From Neopestalotiopsis rosae (Eukaryota > Ascomycota > Sordariomycetes > Amphisphaeriales > Sporocadaceae): a stretch of DNA of 64,000 bases. Of this stretch, positions 10,794-22,828 are shown in pieces. Both the position numbers and the translations under genes were made by a program. The DNA is taken from assembly GCA_023078685.1 (NCBI GenBank), contig JALGAS010000003.1, positions 4,092,001 to 4,156,000 of the forward strand, given 5' to 3'. Position 1 is the stretch's first letter; each line of letters opens with the position of its first letter. The notes beneath the pieces are model-generated. The model saw nothing but the letters and a program-made list of their open reading frames with translations. It did no database searches and had not been told where the DNA came from.

Positions 10794-12215
10794 CTATGTA
10801 AATGGCAAGCTGGTATCTACTTCTTGTTTCCACGCGCGCATGCCTCCAGAGATGTCACCTATGAAGCGGACGCCGCCGCCGCCCAAACCCATATCTTTGA
10901 GCTTTTGCGTCACTAATTGTGAATCATTTCCGACTCGGCAGACCACATAGATTGGCGCGTCTGAGGGTAGAGACTCGGGCATCCACTCGGGTCGGCACTG
11001 CTCGGTAGACTGGGTCTTCTTTTGGAAAGTTGAAAAGGGGATATTGATTGCGCCCGGGATGCTTGCAATCTCAAAGTGCTCTCGCTCACGCACGTCCAAC
11101 AAAACGTGGATCGGGCTCGGATTCCCCTTTGCGAGCATACTGTACGCTGTCGCCGTGATTCGTTCTTCCGGTGACAATATCTGGACTGGGGCAGTGATGC
11201 CACAGAAAGCCACGTAATCCAGTGAAGCAGACTTGAGCGTCTCGAGCGATAGTTCCGAGACAGTTGAGCAAGCAAAGCAGTTGGGTCTTCTGCCGCGCAT
11301 CCTGATCGACCGAAAGGTGGTGGGCCCGGAAGCAGAGAACAGGAGAAGACTTGGTGTAGTGGGCTCCTGTTGCGGCTTGCCCTCACCAGCCGCAATGATC
11401 TTGATGGCTTCAAGCGCCTGTAATACACCCATGACCCCTACAACGGGACCCAATATGCCCCCTTCGCCGCAGCTCACCACGCTCTCAGCTGGGGGCGGCT
11501 TTGGAAATACGCAGCGGTAGCAGGGACCGCCATCCGACTGCCCCTGTGGTGCTGCCGGGTTGTTAAGGACAATCAACTGTCCATCAGTCCGTAATGCCGA
11601 CGCTGATACCAGCGGCTTCTGTAGCAAGACACAGATATCTGACACGAGATAGCGAGAAGTTGGATGATCTGTGCAGTCGAGGACAATGTCGTATTTCGAT
11701 ACAATTTCCTCGGCATTCTGGGGGTCCAGATGCATACCGTGCCTCACATAATTGACTTCCGGGTTCAGGTCCAGACAGAAGTCAGCAAGACTGTCGACCT
11801 TTTTCATGCCAACCTTGGCGCTGCTGTGAGCGATCTGGCGATGTAGATTGGACTCCTCGACTGTGTCTCCGTCAACTATCCCCAATGTGCCAACACCAGC
11901 GCCTGCCAAATATGCCGCAGCCGGACACCCCAGACCTCCGGCGCCGACAACGAGGACCGCAGATGACTTGAGACGGAGCTGGCCCTGGATGCCGACGGAG
12001 GGGAGGATGAGCTGACGGCCGTACCGAGCGTATTCCTCTTCCCGAAGTGGCCATTTCCATGTAGCCGATGTGATGTCGACATCTTTTCCTCCGAGGGTTG
12101 CGGGTCCGTTTGATGAGGCTTCAACCTCTTCCAACTTTGCTTTTAGTGTAGCAAGTTCTTTTTCGGCTCTAGTAATCTGCTGCCTGAGCGCCGCTGCCTC
12201 GGCAGCAGCATCCAT
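10794..12215 (-). CDS. UBA4: UBA4/MOCS3 adenylyltransferase-sulfurtransferase
   Basis: Intronless, 473 residues. This E1-like enzyme adenylates and thiocarboxylates the ubiquitin-like URM1 for tRNA wobble-uridine 2-thiolation and protein urmylation; in filamentous fungi the same enzyme (CNXF-like) also activates the small molybdopterin synthase subunit. Order seen: N-terminal coiled coil (about 5-33); ThiF/MoeB domain with YARYGRQLILP and nucleotide loop GAGGLG (91-96); zinc-binding pairs CYRC (232, 235) and CFAC (313, 316); E1 catalytic cysteine in VVSCGEGGILGP (Cys249); and a C-terminal rhodanese domain from about 365, with LLDVRE and active-site CRVGNDS (Cys426). All catalytic and zinc residues are present and the length is typical. 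It is divergent with SLX9, with 433 bases between the starts. Confidence 0.95.
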   Translation of the reverse strand: MDAAAEAAALRQQITRAEKELATLKAKLEEVEASSNGPATLGGKDVDITSATWKWPLREEEYARYGRQLILPSVGIQGQLRLKSSAVLVVGAGGLGCPAAAYLAGAGVGTLGIVDGDTVEESNLHRQIAHSSAKVGMKKVDSLADFCLDLNPEVNYVRHGMHLDPQNAEEIVSKYDIVLDCTDHPTSRYLVSDICVLLQKPLVSASALRTDGQLIVLNNPAAPQGQSDGGPCYRCVFPKPPPAESVVSCGEGGILGPVVGVMGVLQALEAIKIIAAGEGKPQQEPTTPSLLLFSASGPTTFRSIRMRGRRPNCFACSTVSELSLETLKSASLDYVAFCGITAPVQILSPEERITATAYSMLAKGNPSPIHVLLDVREREHFEIASIPGAINIPFSTFQKKTQSTEQCRPEWMPESLPSDAPIYVVCRVGNDSQLVTQKLKDMGLGGGGVRFIGDISGGMRAWKQEVDTSLPFT

Positions 12216-12648
12216 GATGCCCAGCGCAAGTACAAAAGTCCCGACCTGAAGTCTTGGATACTTCTTTCTTGCCTTTTGCCCTTCGTTTGTCTCTTTCTTC
12301 TTGCTTTCCCCCTGATCAGTGCTCTACCCGGTACGAATTGAAAGAGTGTATATGTAGATCCATATCATAGCATGAAAATGCCCATGTGTGCAACTGTATG
12401 AAGTATCAAAGTGCCTGATTGAGCGATAGCGGCGTTATTCCGCTAGGTACTTCTCAACTTACAAAGTCGCACGCGTGCCCCACCAAAATTTTGAGAGCTG
12501 CACCCCAGCCAAGCATACCAAGGCAGACTGCCATTGACAAATTCTAGGGAACCTTGAATCACAGCTACACTTTTCATACGATACCTACACCACCAAGCTA
12601 GGTCTTTGCGCAAAAGGAACACCGCATATCTTCAGTTAGTCTTTGGTC
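12216..12648. other. Divergent promoter region of UBA4 and SLX9
   Basis: A 433-base interval between the two start codons, so it must carry both promoters and leaders. It contains TATA-like AT runs near 12345 and pyrimidine-rich tracts near 12265-12310. No gene is supported. Confidence 0.55.
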
Positions 12649-13352
12649 ATGGTAAGGGACAATATCTCTCCTTCAATCATGCCATCACGCATGCCTTGAA
12701 ACAGTTGCAAAATCATGTTGGATCTAACTCTTCCGTTTCCCAGGCTCCGACAGTTCCTACCAAACGCCGCTCCCTGCGCGCAAAGATAGCAGCGAAATCT
12801 GATGGCGGTGTTTATGCGCCGCGCAAGGCGCCCCGAAATGATGCCGCCGATGTGTCGGACTCGTTTCTCGACTCGAAAAAGGACAAGCGGCTGATGAAGC
12901 ACTCGTCGTTTGTCTCGCGCATCGAAAAGGCAAACAAGAAGCCGCTCAAGCGCCGCCGACCCGGCAAGAAGCTGGTAACCGACCTCGACTCCCTCAAAAA
13001 GGCGCTGCCAGATCTTCTAGCCGAGGGCGAGACCGAGGAGAGCCTTCAGCAGCTCAAGGAGGGCAAGATTAGGCTCAAGAGCTTGAAGAGCAGGAAAGGT
13101 GCACTCAAAAAGAAAGAAAAAGTTGTCAAGGGTGAGGTTGAGCGCTTCAGAGGCAGTCTGGCACGCCTGAATGCAGTCGGCGCCGTACCTCAAGAGCAGC
13201 CCTTGGAGAATGCGTCTACTGGAAGCAATCTTCAGCAAGAACAGCCGGCACAGAATGCCACGGCCAGTCGTTGGGCCGCACTGAGGGGATTCATCTCGTC
13301 CACCATGGAGCAAAACCCGGCATTCGTTGAGAAGAGACCAGATGCCAAGTGA
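12649..13352 (+). CDS. SLX9: Ribosome biogenesis protein SLX9
   Basis: Exons 12649-12651 and 12744-13352, 203 residues. The first coding exon is just the ATG: ATG followed directly by GTAAGG, a 92-base intron ending CCCAG, then GCTCCGACA. This gives MAPTVPTKRRSLRAKI, the usual start of fungal SLX9. The open frame can be extended upstream to 12606, but that reads intron sequence. Family features seen: a basic N-terminus, DSFLDSKKDKRLMKHSSFVSRIEKA, a basic KPLKRRRPGKK block, a Lys-rich helix, and the C-terminal segment SRWAALRGFISSTMEQNPAFV. SLX9 binds pre-40S particles in the nucleolus and is needed for ITS1 processing and small-subunit export. Length matches yeast (about 210). Confidence 0.88.
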
Positions 13353-15822
13353 GTTGTCAAGTATTTGACGAGCATTGACACTGCTTCCGAGTGAGGCATC
13401 TACATATTTCACGTCTTCTTCGCTGGGAGAGAAGAGTGGCATCGACGAAGACTATTAAAGGGAGGCATTACTCCCTCCCTATCCAGCCATTGGTGCCCAT
13501 ACCCCCAGAATGGCGACAAAAGCATCCAGAAAGCACTTGGAGTAGCTTCAACATCAGACCTGGAATCTCGAGGTACGAGCAGAGATCAGTTCTCTCGTAG
13601 TTACATGGTTTTGTTGTCCCCACCAGCTGGTTTTCGTCCCAGCTGTGCGAGATATATCCGACTCAGGTACATCCATGAGAAGATGCTACCAAGAATGAAG
13701 TCTGCGTGGCCTGGGAGCAGATGCTGATGAATGCCATATTTGAATCGTATATAGTAGCGCAATGTGCTTTCTATCAAGTATATACAGTGTACCAAGCAAA
13801 GCTGGGCCACAAGAAGAGTGAAGCAAGAAAATAGGTTAGTTCATACAAGTAATGGACACCGACCTTTAAGGCGAAAATAATAATAAGAAGATTATAAAGG
13901 CCAGAGCGATTACACAAAAATACTACATCAGAAATGGTAAAGCCCAAGAGTGTTTTCGAGGACACATTTTGTAGAAACATAAGAAAATCTGGACTACTCG
14001 ATGGGGCAATGCGACTTGTAAGTTATGGTTTAGGGTGCATATACAGTTCCAGGCATTCAATTGTTTGGGATCTAGTGTTTCGCACGCAGACAGAAAAAGA
14101 ATATCCAGGATGCTACACTAGATTTCTCTCAGCCCTATGGAGAATCAAGTCCCTGTTTACTCGGCAAATCCAACCGAGGGCCAGGAGGAACAATCTGATC
14201 TGACAGGTCATGCGCGTGCTATTGATTGATGCGTACGTACCTTGTCAAGAAGCCCATGTCTGCCCAGGCAAAGTTGTTTGGCACCAAGACCCGTCAGGTG
14301 CTATCAATCCAATTGAATGGAAAGGTCCCACAAAATGGCGGGGTTCGCGTCCCAGGCGTTCAGACGGGGCGATGAACCACAGGCTCAGCCTCGGACCTGT
14401 CGTCATCATAGAGGCAGAGGCAGCTCTGATGGATGGATTGAAAACCAGCTAACCTAGGTTTCCTACGTAATGTCCAGAGTAGGTGCCCTCCAAGCCACGG
14501 TGCAAATCAGCAGCACTGTTTTCATCTTTTTTTGGGAGGGCGCCGAATGGAATAAACAGAAAAGAGGTGTGTTGTAGGATGCAGGAGCTGAGTTTCCACA
14601 AAAGTTTATCTATCAATACACCTGTAAGATAAGTATGTAGCCTGCTAGGTGATCAGGAAGATATGTGTAGAGTCTCGTGCTATGATGCTGTCTTTGTATG
14701 CCTTGATTGTTTCCTTGCCTGTACACTGATTGTATTACACGTAGTATTGTCGATATTCTGATTCCACCTTCCCCCCTCCCCCGCAATTTCTGGTCTATCA
14801 ACGGCACTTCCAAGTTTTAGCAGGGACTAGTAGTACCTACTTTTTTTTTCCCTTTTCTCTTTCTCTCTCTATGCCCACTTTATTATTCGTGGCTCAGTAC
14901 AAGGTATGTAAGTTTCTTGCGTATACATATTTCATTTTATAAACCAGAAGTAAAGCTACAGAGGTAAGACGATACTCTCGGCGTTCTCTGCTGTCGTTGG
15001 CAGACTTCCTTCATTGTACTTTTAATTGTACGCACAAGTCAGTCAACAAGTTTCAAAGGAAAAACAATCCTGTTCCTGCTCTTGTATTTTTTTTTACCTT
15101 TTACTCGTTGCCCCGTTGCCCGATAAACATCCGCTTATCCTCGTGTTTTTAGTGAGAGGCAGCAAAGGTTAAACAGGAAAAAAAGAAAGAAGGAAGGTTG
15201 TATTGGCTTTTGGGGTCACAAATCGTCGTACCGGAATTTTAACCCCCGTCGTCCCCGACTCAACACCAGATCAGGCATCAGACCCCACGCTCGGCCTGGA
15301 TCGCATTGCCTCATTATCGCCAATCCGTTTACAGGTTCGGCCCGGCGCGAAAACTTCGTCATCGAATATCGATCCAATCCACCACTGCGCGTATACGCAC
15401 ATACAGGCACAGACACAGAAACAGACGTTGAACACGACGATCCTTGGCGACAAACGACAACCGTCAACGTTTTACTCGGGCCCTCGGCATCGTCCTCGTT
15501 CCTTTCCCGCCGAACCTAAGCTCCGCCGACCCAAGATTTTTGCGCAAACCTTCTCTCCGCGACAAGTCGAGACCTTCTCTCTCTCTCTCTCGCTGTATCA
15601 CCCATACAAACGCCGTCGTACCACACAAGACCTGTCGTTCAGGCTCCGAAGCTGCTCGAGCTACCGCCCACTTCAAACAGCAAGAACCTCGTCTTCCATT
15701 CGATCAAGCCCAATCACACAGCAAGGGCAAGCCGCGAGATAGTCCAGATCTGGGCTCACTGTGTATTTTTATTGCACCGCTTGCATTCTTTGGGGAATCC
15801 TCATCGTCCTGGTTAGCAAACC
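13353..15822. other. Long intergenic region with probable 5' leader
   Basis: About 2.5 kb between SLX9 and the deneddylase gene. The distal ~600 bases (from about 15200) are C/T- and CA-rich and include a (CT)n run near 15575-15592, typical of a fungal promoter or leader. A 179-codon frame at 15203-15742 has biased, low-information composition and is not supported as a gene. I see no tRNA or other RNA gene. Confidence 0.55.
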
Positions 15823-16938
15823 ATGTCGAAACACATCAGAACACAACGCCGGCCTCGGCATGCTAACATGCGCCGAAAGGGTCGCACCATGCCCTTCCGC
15901 GAGAAGTTCGCCCGTCGCTTTGGTGAAAGTGTAGGTCGCACCCGAATGATTTTTTCTCTAAAGCGCTTGCTCGATACTGACTTTGTATTGAACAGCTCTC
16001 GCCGCACCCATCGCCGAACCAGCCATACTTGTCATGTGAGTCCAGTTCAGTCCAGTTCTTGCTGTCTCTGTCTGTATCATTGTTTACAGAATGTCCCACC
16101 TGACTGACAATATTCCAGATCATGATATTTGCCGTGAGCTCACCATATTCCCTGCTTGAGATGGCAAGCGACGAGACAAGCAAACCCCGTGCTGACCAGC
16201 TAGGCAGTGACATATGAAGACGTAAAGTCTCTTCGCAATGACTGGCTCACTGACAATGTCCGTTATTCCCCCTCCTTGACCCTTCTTTATGCCTCCTATG
16301 TTGGACGACGTCTAACAATCACACAACAGAACATCGCCTTCTGGGAGGAGTTCCTCGAGCGCGAGGTGCTCACCAAATATCCCCAGGCCAACATTGTGCT
16401 TCTCAGACCGTCCATGGCCTTTTTGCTCATGAAGGACAGAGATACAAATGCCGTGCGAAAAGCAATTCCCCCCTTTGATGGAGTGACGCACATATTCCTG
16501 CCCATCAATGACAACCGCAACGTTGCCATGGCCGAGGGCGGCTCGCACTGGTCTCTGCTTCTTGTGAGCGTGATTGACGGCGTCGCTTTTCACTACGACT
16601 CTCTTGAGGGTGCCAACAATGAAGAGGCTATAATATGCTTGCGGCGGTTGGAGCATGTCCTTCACAAGAAGCTGCGCTTCCACCACCTGTCAGAGTGCCC
16701 GCAACAGGACAATGGCAGCGACTGTGGCGTATTTGTGTGCATAATCATGCGCCATCTACTGGTAAAACGGCTGCTCGCTGTTAATGCTGGCGAGAAGATT
16801 TCCATGAGCATGGCTCACAAGGCCATTGATGCAGTTGGTGCTCGTAAGGAGATGATCAACATTGTCAACAGCTTGCGCAAGGAAGGCGAGAGAAGACGCT
16901 CGTCGAGTCACAGCAACACGCCCCCGCGTGTAGACTAG
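15823..16938 (+). CDS. NEDD8-specific cysteine protease (SENP8/NEDP1-like)
   Basis: Exons 15823-15930, 15996-16035, 16119-16133, 16208-16257 and 16330-16938 give 273 residues. The joins produce SPNQPYLSYHDICLTYEDVK and NDWLTDNNIAFWEE, the conserved start of the Ulp1-like C48 fold. The catalytic triad is visible: His in GSHWSLLLV, Asp in FHYDSLEG, and the oxyanion Gln plus nucleophile Cys in QQDNGSDCGVFVC. The spacing and the HYDS and DNGSDCG signatures match SENP8/NEDP1, which processes NEDD8 and removes it from proteins, rather than SUMO proteases. The basic N-terminal ~36 residues (MSKHIRTQRRPRHANMRRKG) are an extension beyond the protease fold and could be a nuclear signal. Exon 3 is only 15 bases, and intron 4 (72 bases) is in frame without a stop, so unspliced mRNA would encode a longer protein. 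Exons 2-4 rest on splice motifs and family fit. Confidence 0.85.
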
Positions 16939-17522
16939 CTTTGCGTTGCGAAGCTCTTTGCCTTGGATGAGGTTTATTACTCTTTGCTCCTGCGTTTCCT
17001 CGCGGGATATTTCTCTCACCCGTCCAGGTTTTCTTCCTGGAAGGCAGCATCTGGTGTTTGGCGTTGTGTGGTTATGCTAGCTGGTTTATTTCCACATCTA
17101 TTCTGTTCTTGGGTGTACGTCATGTCAGCTCGCGCAAGTGCTGTTCCTCCATCGCGGTCCCTGGTAGTGACGTCCCTTTCAGGTTACGAGTGTTGACGAC
17201 AAACTCCTGGATAAAGTGATGCGTATGGACGGGTCTGGCAGAGTATGCCCACTGGTTACTTTCACACTTTGGAAGCTTCATTTCATGTTTGGCATTGAAA
17301 AGCTTTTAAGCAGTACTGGTCACATACATACCTACGTACACAAATGGATACCCGGGCCAAAACTTGGTCTTTGTACTGCATCACTCCCTGCCCCATTGCT
17401 AGATGGCCTCTACCTACGTCGTGAGAGATGAAAGTGCCGCCACCTATATGTAACAATCTCAATAACGGGAGTCACGTGTCGTCCTGCTCTGCGTTTGCAT
17501 CTTTTCCCCGAGATTCACTCTC
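16939..17522. other. Intergenic region between convergent genes
   Basis: Shared 3' flanks of the deneddylase and paraoxonase-like genes. No other feature seen. Confidence 0.55.
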
Positions 17523-18938
17523 TCAGAGATCAACTTTGACGGCAACGACATTGGACGAGATAAAGCCCGTCACATATAGCCATGCTCGTCGCTTGCCTCC
17601 TTCCTTGGCCGGATCTATGGCGATGAGGACTGCGGCACTTGCAGTACGAATCGTGGATCCGTCGTCTTCAAAGATGATGTGCTTCTCCCAGACATCGCCC
17701 ACCTTACTGACATGCCACACAATGACGGGCTCCTTTGCTTGCGGGTCAGCATGGGTGTTGCCAAGGTCGATGGCGCGTGCGAGTCCAGCCAGGACAAAAC
17801 CACTGCCGTCAAAGGTGGCGGTGGCATAGGGATCCTTGAAGTAGCTCGGGTTGTCAATGGTGGAATCGAGGAGGACCTTGTCGACGACGTGGAAGCTGTG
17901 GCCGGCGTCCTGGGCGGAAGAAGAAGGCGACGGCTCGACAAAGTGCATAGACCCGCCGGCTGCGCTACAGATCAGCAACTCCGTGTCAGTACGGCCGCGA
18001 CCGAGGCCATTGTTGTTGTGTATGCCTTCGAGTGCTACAGATGACTTGAGAATGCCCTTGTCTGCCTCAGCTGCGAGGAGATCCGACAGCTCGACATCAA
18101 TGGTCTCGGTCCAGGTGGCGGTAGGAAGGATTTCCTCAAGATGGCGCATGAAGCCGTCCCGGTAATGGTGGTCGTTGGTGACGAGGAACCTCTGGGGACT
18201 GAGGGCAAGAATGTCATTTGGGGTTCTGATGAGCGGATCCAGCACCGAACGGATGTGGAGGGCAGTTGCCGACCCAATCTCGTGGCGGAAAATCTCAATC
18301 TGCGAGCGCGTCTTGGCAATAGTGCCGGCACCAGTCGTCGTCTTGGGCACAAGCGACTCATCCCAGAACTCGGGGTTGGGGAGATGGTTGACGGCGAATA
18401 TGTAGACGGCCTTTTTGGCACCAGCTTTGGGGTCGGGAATAACATCAATTCCGTGGGTGACAAAGGGCCCATGAAAGTTGTCCAGCTTCAACTTTTTTGC
18501 CTTCTTGGTCTAATTTTTGGATATAGTGTCAGTTGAGAATCTATCTGGCGAATATAATCACATCAGAGGGCATGCTGCCGCTTGAGTCAAACTCACATCC
18601 GGATCGATAACTACCAAAGCACCCTGCGATTGCAAGAGAACAGAGGCATTGAACTCGGCCAGCGGCGGGAACCATGAGAACCTGGTGGCGAGCGAGTCCT
18701 CACAGGCCGTGTACAGCTCGTGAGACGGTTCATAGTAGTGTAGATCCTCGCAGTGAATGGTCCCATCAATCAAGACGAGGTCGTCGGCGCTGGCCACGCT
18801 GACGGCGCTCGGTGATCTATAGATGCCAGAGACGGTGATGAATCGTTGCACCATTGGGGAGTAGGTGTTGTAAAGGTATCCCAGCGGAACCGCCAGAAGA
18901 GCCACGGAGATGGCGAGCAGAGCTGGTGATCTCGCCAT
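17523..18938 (-). CDS. Paraoxonase/arylesterase-like six-bladed propeller protein
   Basis: Exon 1 is 18938-18597 and exon 2 is 18509-17523; the 87-base intron (GTGAGT to TTAG) joins in phase 0 as VIDPDTKKAKK. The product has 442 residues. The N-terminus has an uncleaved-anchor or signal-peptide-like hydrophobic run (LLAISVALLAVPLGYLY). Serum-paraoxonase landmarks follow in order: CEDLHYY (Glu-Asp calcium ligands), VYIFAVNHLP (equivalent of PON1 His115), TPNDILALSPQRFLVTNDHHY (calcium-binding Asn and the ATNDHYF-like strand), an Asn-rich HNNNGLGRG turn, and a DN pair in STIDNPSYF matching PON1 Asp269-Asn270. These are calcium-dependent lactonases/arylesterases of the secretory pathway. Substrate in fungi is unknown; lactonase activity is inferred. 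Confidence 0.85.
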
Positions 18939-20934
18939 GATGATGTTCCAATCCCCAAAGTCACGATTTCTTCGCTGGCTCCTCGTCGGGATATACTAAG
19001 TATACGATATAAAATATCTTGTTTGATGAGAGAGATGCAGTATGTGAGTTTCGCAGTAGACTGTCTAGTATTCAAGACGGTCGGTCGTCCCTCATATTCT
19101 TTTTTTTTTTTTTGGTTCGCTCCTCGGAAACTCCACTTCATGGCCAAGCAGTAAAATGATGCAAGCCGGCAAGCATGAGCACTCAACCCGTTTCACGATG
19201 AGGGGCGTCCAAGTGCCTCCAGTCCATCTCTCCGCACATTATTATGGGGTTTATACTCTACCTAGGTTAGATTCGCGTGTAGGTTGGCAAGGTTGGGGTT
19301 CGAGGGCGGGGATGATGATGCGGGGGAATGGAGCTCGGCCACTTTTTGAGTGCTGATCTGATCCAACCTGACATCTGACTGGGCGGGTAAGAATTACTTG
19401 TAGGTTGGTCATGTAAATAGAATGAAAACGACTCTGGAAGCTGGATGAGCAGTATGATATGGTATACTAGATTAATATACCCCTTCAGATGCCGTCTTTT
19501 TGACATTGGGGGCATCATCCGAGTATACTCCTCTCCAGGTTACACATCCCCTGTGCCTTTGTTGATTCTGCGTGACACAAATTGTAACAGGGCCGTGCAT
19601 TCCACTGTGGAAGCAGGTATTCTCGTACTGGAAAGCCCAATCATCTTGACTTGGCGATTCCGAGTCAAAGCAGTATCATCCCATCTTATAATTGTAACTT
19701 TTATTCGCACATATAGCTATATAAGGAGGGCTATGTTGTCCCATGAAGCTCTCAAAGCTTGTTTGCCGAATATGATCATTTGTTTGGCCTTTTATCACCA
19801 CGGCTGTCGCTGGATTATGGAAATGAGATGGCGATTTGTGAGTGTGCATGCATACCTGGCAGCGTTTGAAGAGACGAGAATGAAAAACACTTGTCCACCT
19901 TAATTATACCAAAACAAAGGGGACAAAATACAAAGCCAACAGCCGGGTTACAAGCTCAACACCTAGGGTGATCCAAGACTGATTTAACTCGTATATATTT
20001 TATTCAAACACAACTCGATGTCTACGATGAAATGACTATTGGGCTTCAATCTCGTATGTACGTGCCTGGGTAACCCTGCAACAGTCAAATGACCCGATAA
20101 CCAACTTTCACCTATAGTCATACACCAAAACTAGTGATTCCCTTTCTTTCACGGCAGCAATGCTTATATCTCCTGCAAGTCATGACCCAGGGGTTGTATC
20201 GCTCCTAAAGCTTGAATGTGTCCTGGAGCTATTCCAGAACACAAGGGAATGAATAGCATATCGACCATGTCAGCCCACCGCCCATATGGGTAAAGCGCCA
20301 TGGAGCGTGGCGTCTCGGATCGCGGAAGACTACAAGCCACTGGTTCAGTTCATATGACCACCCAGGGTTCCACAACTACGCAAAATGCGCCGCAAAAGAG
20401 CATTGCATAATTCTCCCATGCCCAGTCTGGCGGTACAGGTTACATAATTGCAGGCACGGAATTGGCTGTAACCCGAGATACTGGGTATAATGCATACACA
20501 TCCGTACACATCACCTACGCGATGCCTGCATTAACTCACTGCTACCTTATACTGTAGTAACCTACAGGCTACCTGGACTACCCTACCCAGCGTTAATCAC
20601 ACCCATACATTCATTACCCATACCACCACATGGCATTATTGCTCAGTCAGGGTCTCGTCTCCCGCGCCGCAGATAAGTAGTCAAATATGGCGCGCCTCGG
20701 TTTCGTGTTCGCATTTCATGTCCCTTTTTGCTTTCCCTTTTATTTTCTCTGTCCTCTCATTCCCCCCATTTGACGGTCGTTTGTCCCATGTAGCTATTCG
20801 CGGCGGATTCAAGTGACAATCATCACTTCTTGAACGTATGCATATCCCTGGACCTTTGAATACTTGTTTTTGCCCGCGATATTTCAGCACCGTAAACTTG
20901 ACAAGGCTGAGTCTGACATCAAGAATAGGCGAGA
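18939..20934. other. Intergenic region
   Basis: About 2 kb between divergent genes. It holds a 14-base T run near 19102-19116 and a 152-codon ATG frame at 19445-19903 with no family resemblance. Sequence just before 20935 is the probable leader of the transporter gene. I see no supported gene or RNA. Confidence 0.5.
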
Positions 20935-22828
20935 ATGGCCGAGGCTGCTGACCGGGTTTCTGGAACCACGGCAGATGAGTCTGAGAAGAACACGACGAAT
21001 ACAGCAATCGAGCAGGATGGCTCGACGACCAAGCAGGGAAATGAGGGCGATCTTGAGGCAGCTGTGACAAAGGAGGAGCCTCGTGGCGAGTCTGACCCAA
21101 CTGCCATCGGCTGGGATGGCCCAGATGACCCTCAAAATCCCAAGAATTGGCCAGACAAGAAGAAGTGGACAAACATATCAATCTTGTCAATCCTGACACT
21201 GGTCACGTACGTACATGGACCATTTCCCGCCGTCCTGGAAATTCTATCGTGAGTATCCAGGGAGCTAACAGTTGAGGCAGCCCCCTCGGATCGTCCATGT
21301 TTGCACCGGGCATACCAAGCATTATGATCGAGTTCCGCAACGCATCCACCATTACGGCAACGTTTCTCCTGTCCATCTATATTCTAGGCTTTGCATTTGG
21401 CCCACTGCTCGCAGCACCCATGAGTGAAATCTACGGTCGGCGGCTGCTCTACGTTGCAGGCAATGTGCTCTTTGCCATCTTCACCATGGGCGTCGCACTC
21501 AGCAACAGCATAGGAATGCTGCTCGCTTTTCGATTCTTGATGGGTCTAGCCGGCTCAGTACCCCTTACGATAGGAAGTGGGAGCATTGCAGACATGATGC
21601 CCGTCGAGATGCGCGGCAGGGCCATGTCGGCGTGGGCCATGGGTCCTCTGCTGGGTCCTGTAAGCAGATTCCCTCCTTATCCATAATAGCCTCGGAAGGT
21701 CTTTGATAATTACTGGATTTCTTTACCAGTAGTGAAATATGACTAACGTGGTCGCTGTGTTCAGTGTATTGGTCCAGTTGCTGGTGGCTATCTCATTCGA
21801 GCGGCGGGATGGCGATGGGTATACTGGCTTCTTCTCATCCTGGTACGTCAAGAAATCACCACAGGACAGCAGTTATTCGCGTCCAGGCCCAGGTCTCTCG
21901 CCCGTACCGATGTGCTGACTAAACCATAATAGTCTGGTATCTTTGTTCCCATCTCCTGGTTCTTCCTCGACGAGACATTTGCTCCCATTATCCTCAAGAA
22001 GAAAGCACGCCGGCTTCGTGGGCAGCTGGGCGATAATGAGACGGGTGCCATAGTGCCAGCTCGCGCCTCGGCCATTGACCAGTTCAAGTTGGCAATCATA
22101 CGGCCAATCAAGCTACTGTTGCTGGTACCAATTGTCACCTTGAACTCGCTCTATGTTGCCATTACATACGGAATTCTCTATTTGCTCTTTACGACCTTTT
22201 CATTCGTGTACCAGGAGCAGTACGGGTTCGACGAAGGGACCAGCGGCTTGACCTTTCTACCTGCCGGACTCGGCATGATGGCTGGCGTCGTGGGTTTCGG
22301 CCAACTCACGGATGCCAGGGTCAAGCGCAACAATGCGGCGGGAATTGTCCACAAGCCAGAGTATCGAATGGCACCCATCCTCACCATACCGAGCGGGCTC
22401 GCCTTGCCAGTAGGGCTCTTCATCTACGGCTGGACGACACAAAAGGGTGTTCACTGGATTGTTCCCATGCTGGGAGTGGTGATATTTGCTGCTGGTTTGA
22501 TGGGCATCATGGTAAGCCGAATCTCTCATGTATCCTGTGGGCCATATCGGGTGACTAACGAGTGTATGTGTTTCCACAGATGCCGGTGCAGAATTATCTT
22601 CTGGATGCATACCCAACCCAAGCCGCGTCGGTCACTGCAGCCCTGACAGTGATGCGGTCGTTGCTGGGAGCTCTACTGCCCCTTGGCGGTTTGCAGATGT
22701 ATAACGCGTTAGGGCTTGGATGGGGCAACAGCCTTCTGGCCTTTATTGCACTGGGACTTGTACCGATTCCAGTCATGTTTTTCTTGTTCGGTGAGCGTAT
22801 TCGCGGTCGGTCCAAGCCCAACCTATAG
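20935..22828 (+). CDS. MFS multidrug-type transporter (DHA1 family)
   Basis: Five exons, 20935-21206, 21281-21659, 21765-21842, 21933-22511 and 22580-22828, give 518 residues. All introns are 74-105 bases with GT/AG ends, and phases agree. The hydrophilic N-terminus (about 75 residues) ends in [20 protein letters not shown], the typical lead-in to TM1 of fungal DHA1 drug:H+ antiporters. Further hallmarks: [12 protein letters not shown] after TM1, MFS motif A as [10 protein letters not shown] between TM2 and TM3, [21 protein letters not shown] (motif C region), [13 protein letters not shown], and a central loop with FLDETFAP. The C-terminal half supplies six more hydrophobic segments and ends [12 protein letters not shown]. 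It is predicted in the plasma membrane, exporting drugs or metabolites by proton antiport. There is no neighbouring biosynthetic gene to suggest a substrate. Confidence 0.88.

Noticed and set aside
15203..15742. 179-codon frame before the deneddylase
   Set aside because: No ATG context or domain; CT-rich leader-like sequence better explains it.
10794..16938. UBA4 and the deneddylase as a ubiquitin-like-modifier gene cluster
   Set aside because: They act on different modifiers (URM1 and NEDD8) and are separated by SLX9 and 2.5 kb; coincidence is more likely.
19445..19903. 152-codon ATG frame
   Set aside because: No protein-like pattern or family resemblance; long frames of this size occur by chance in 2 kb.
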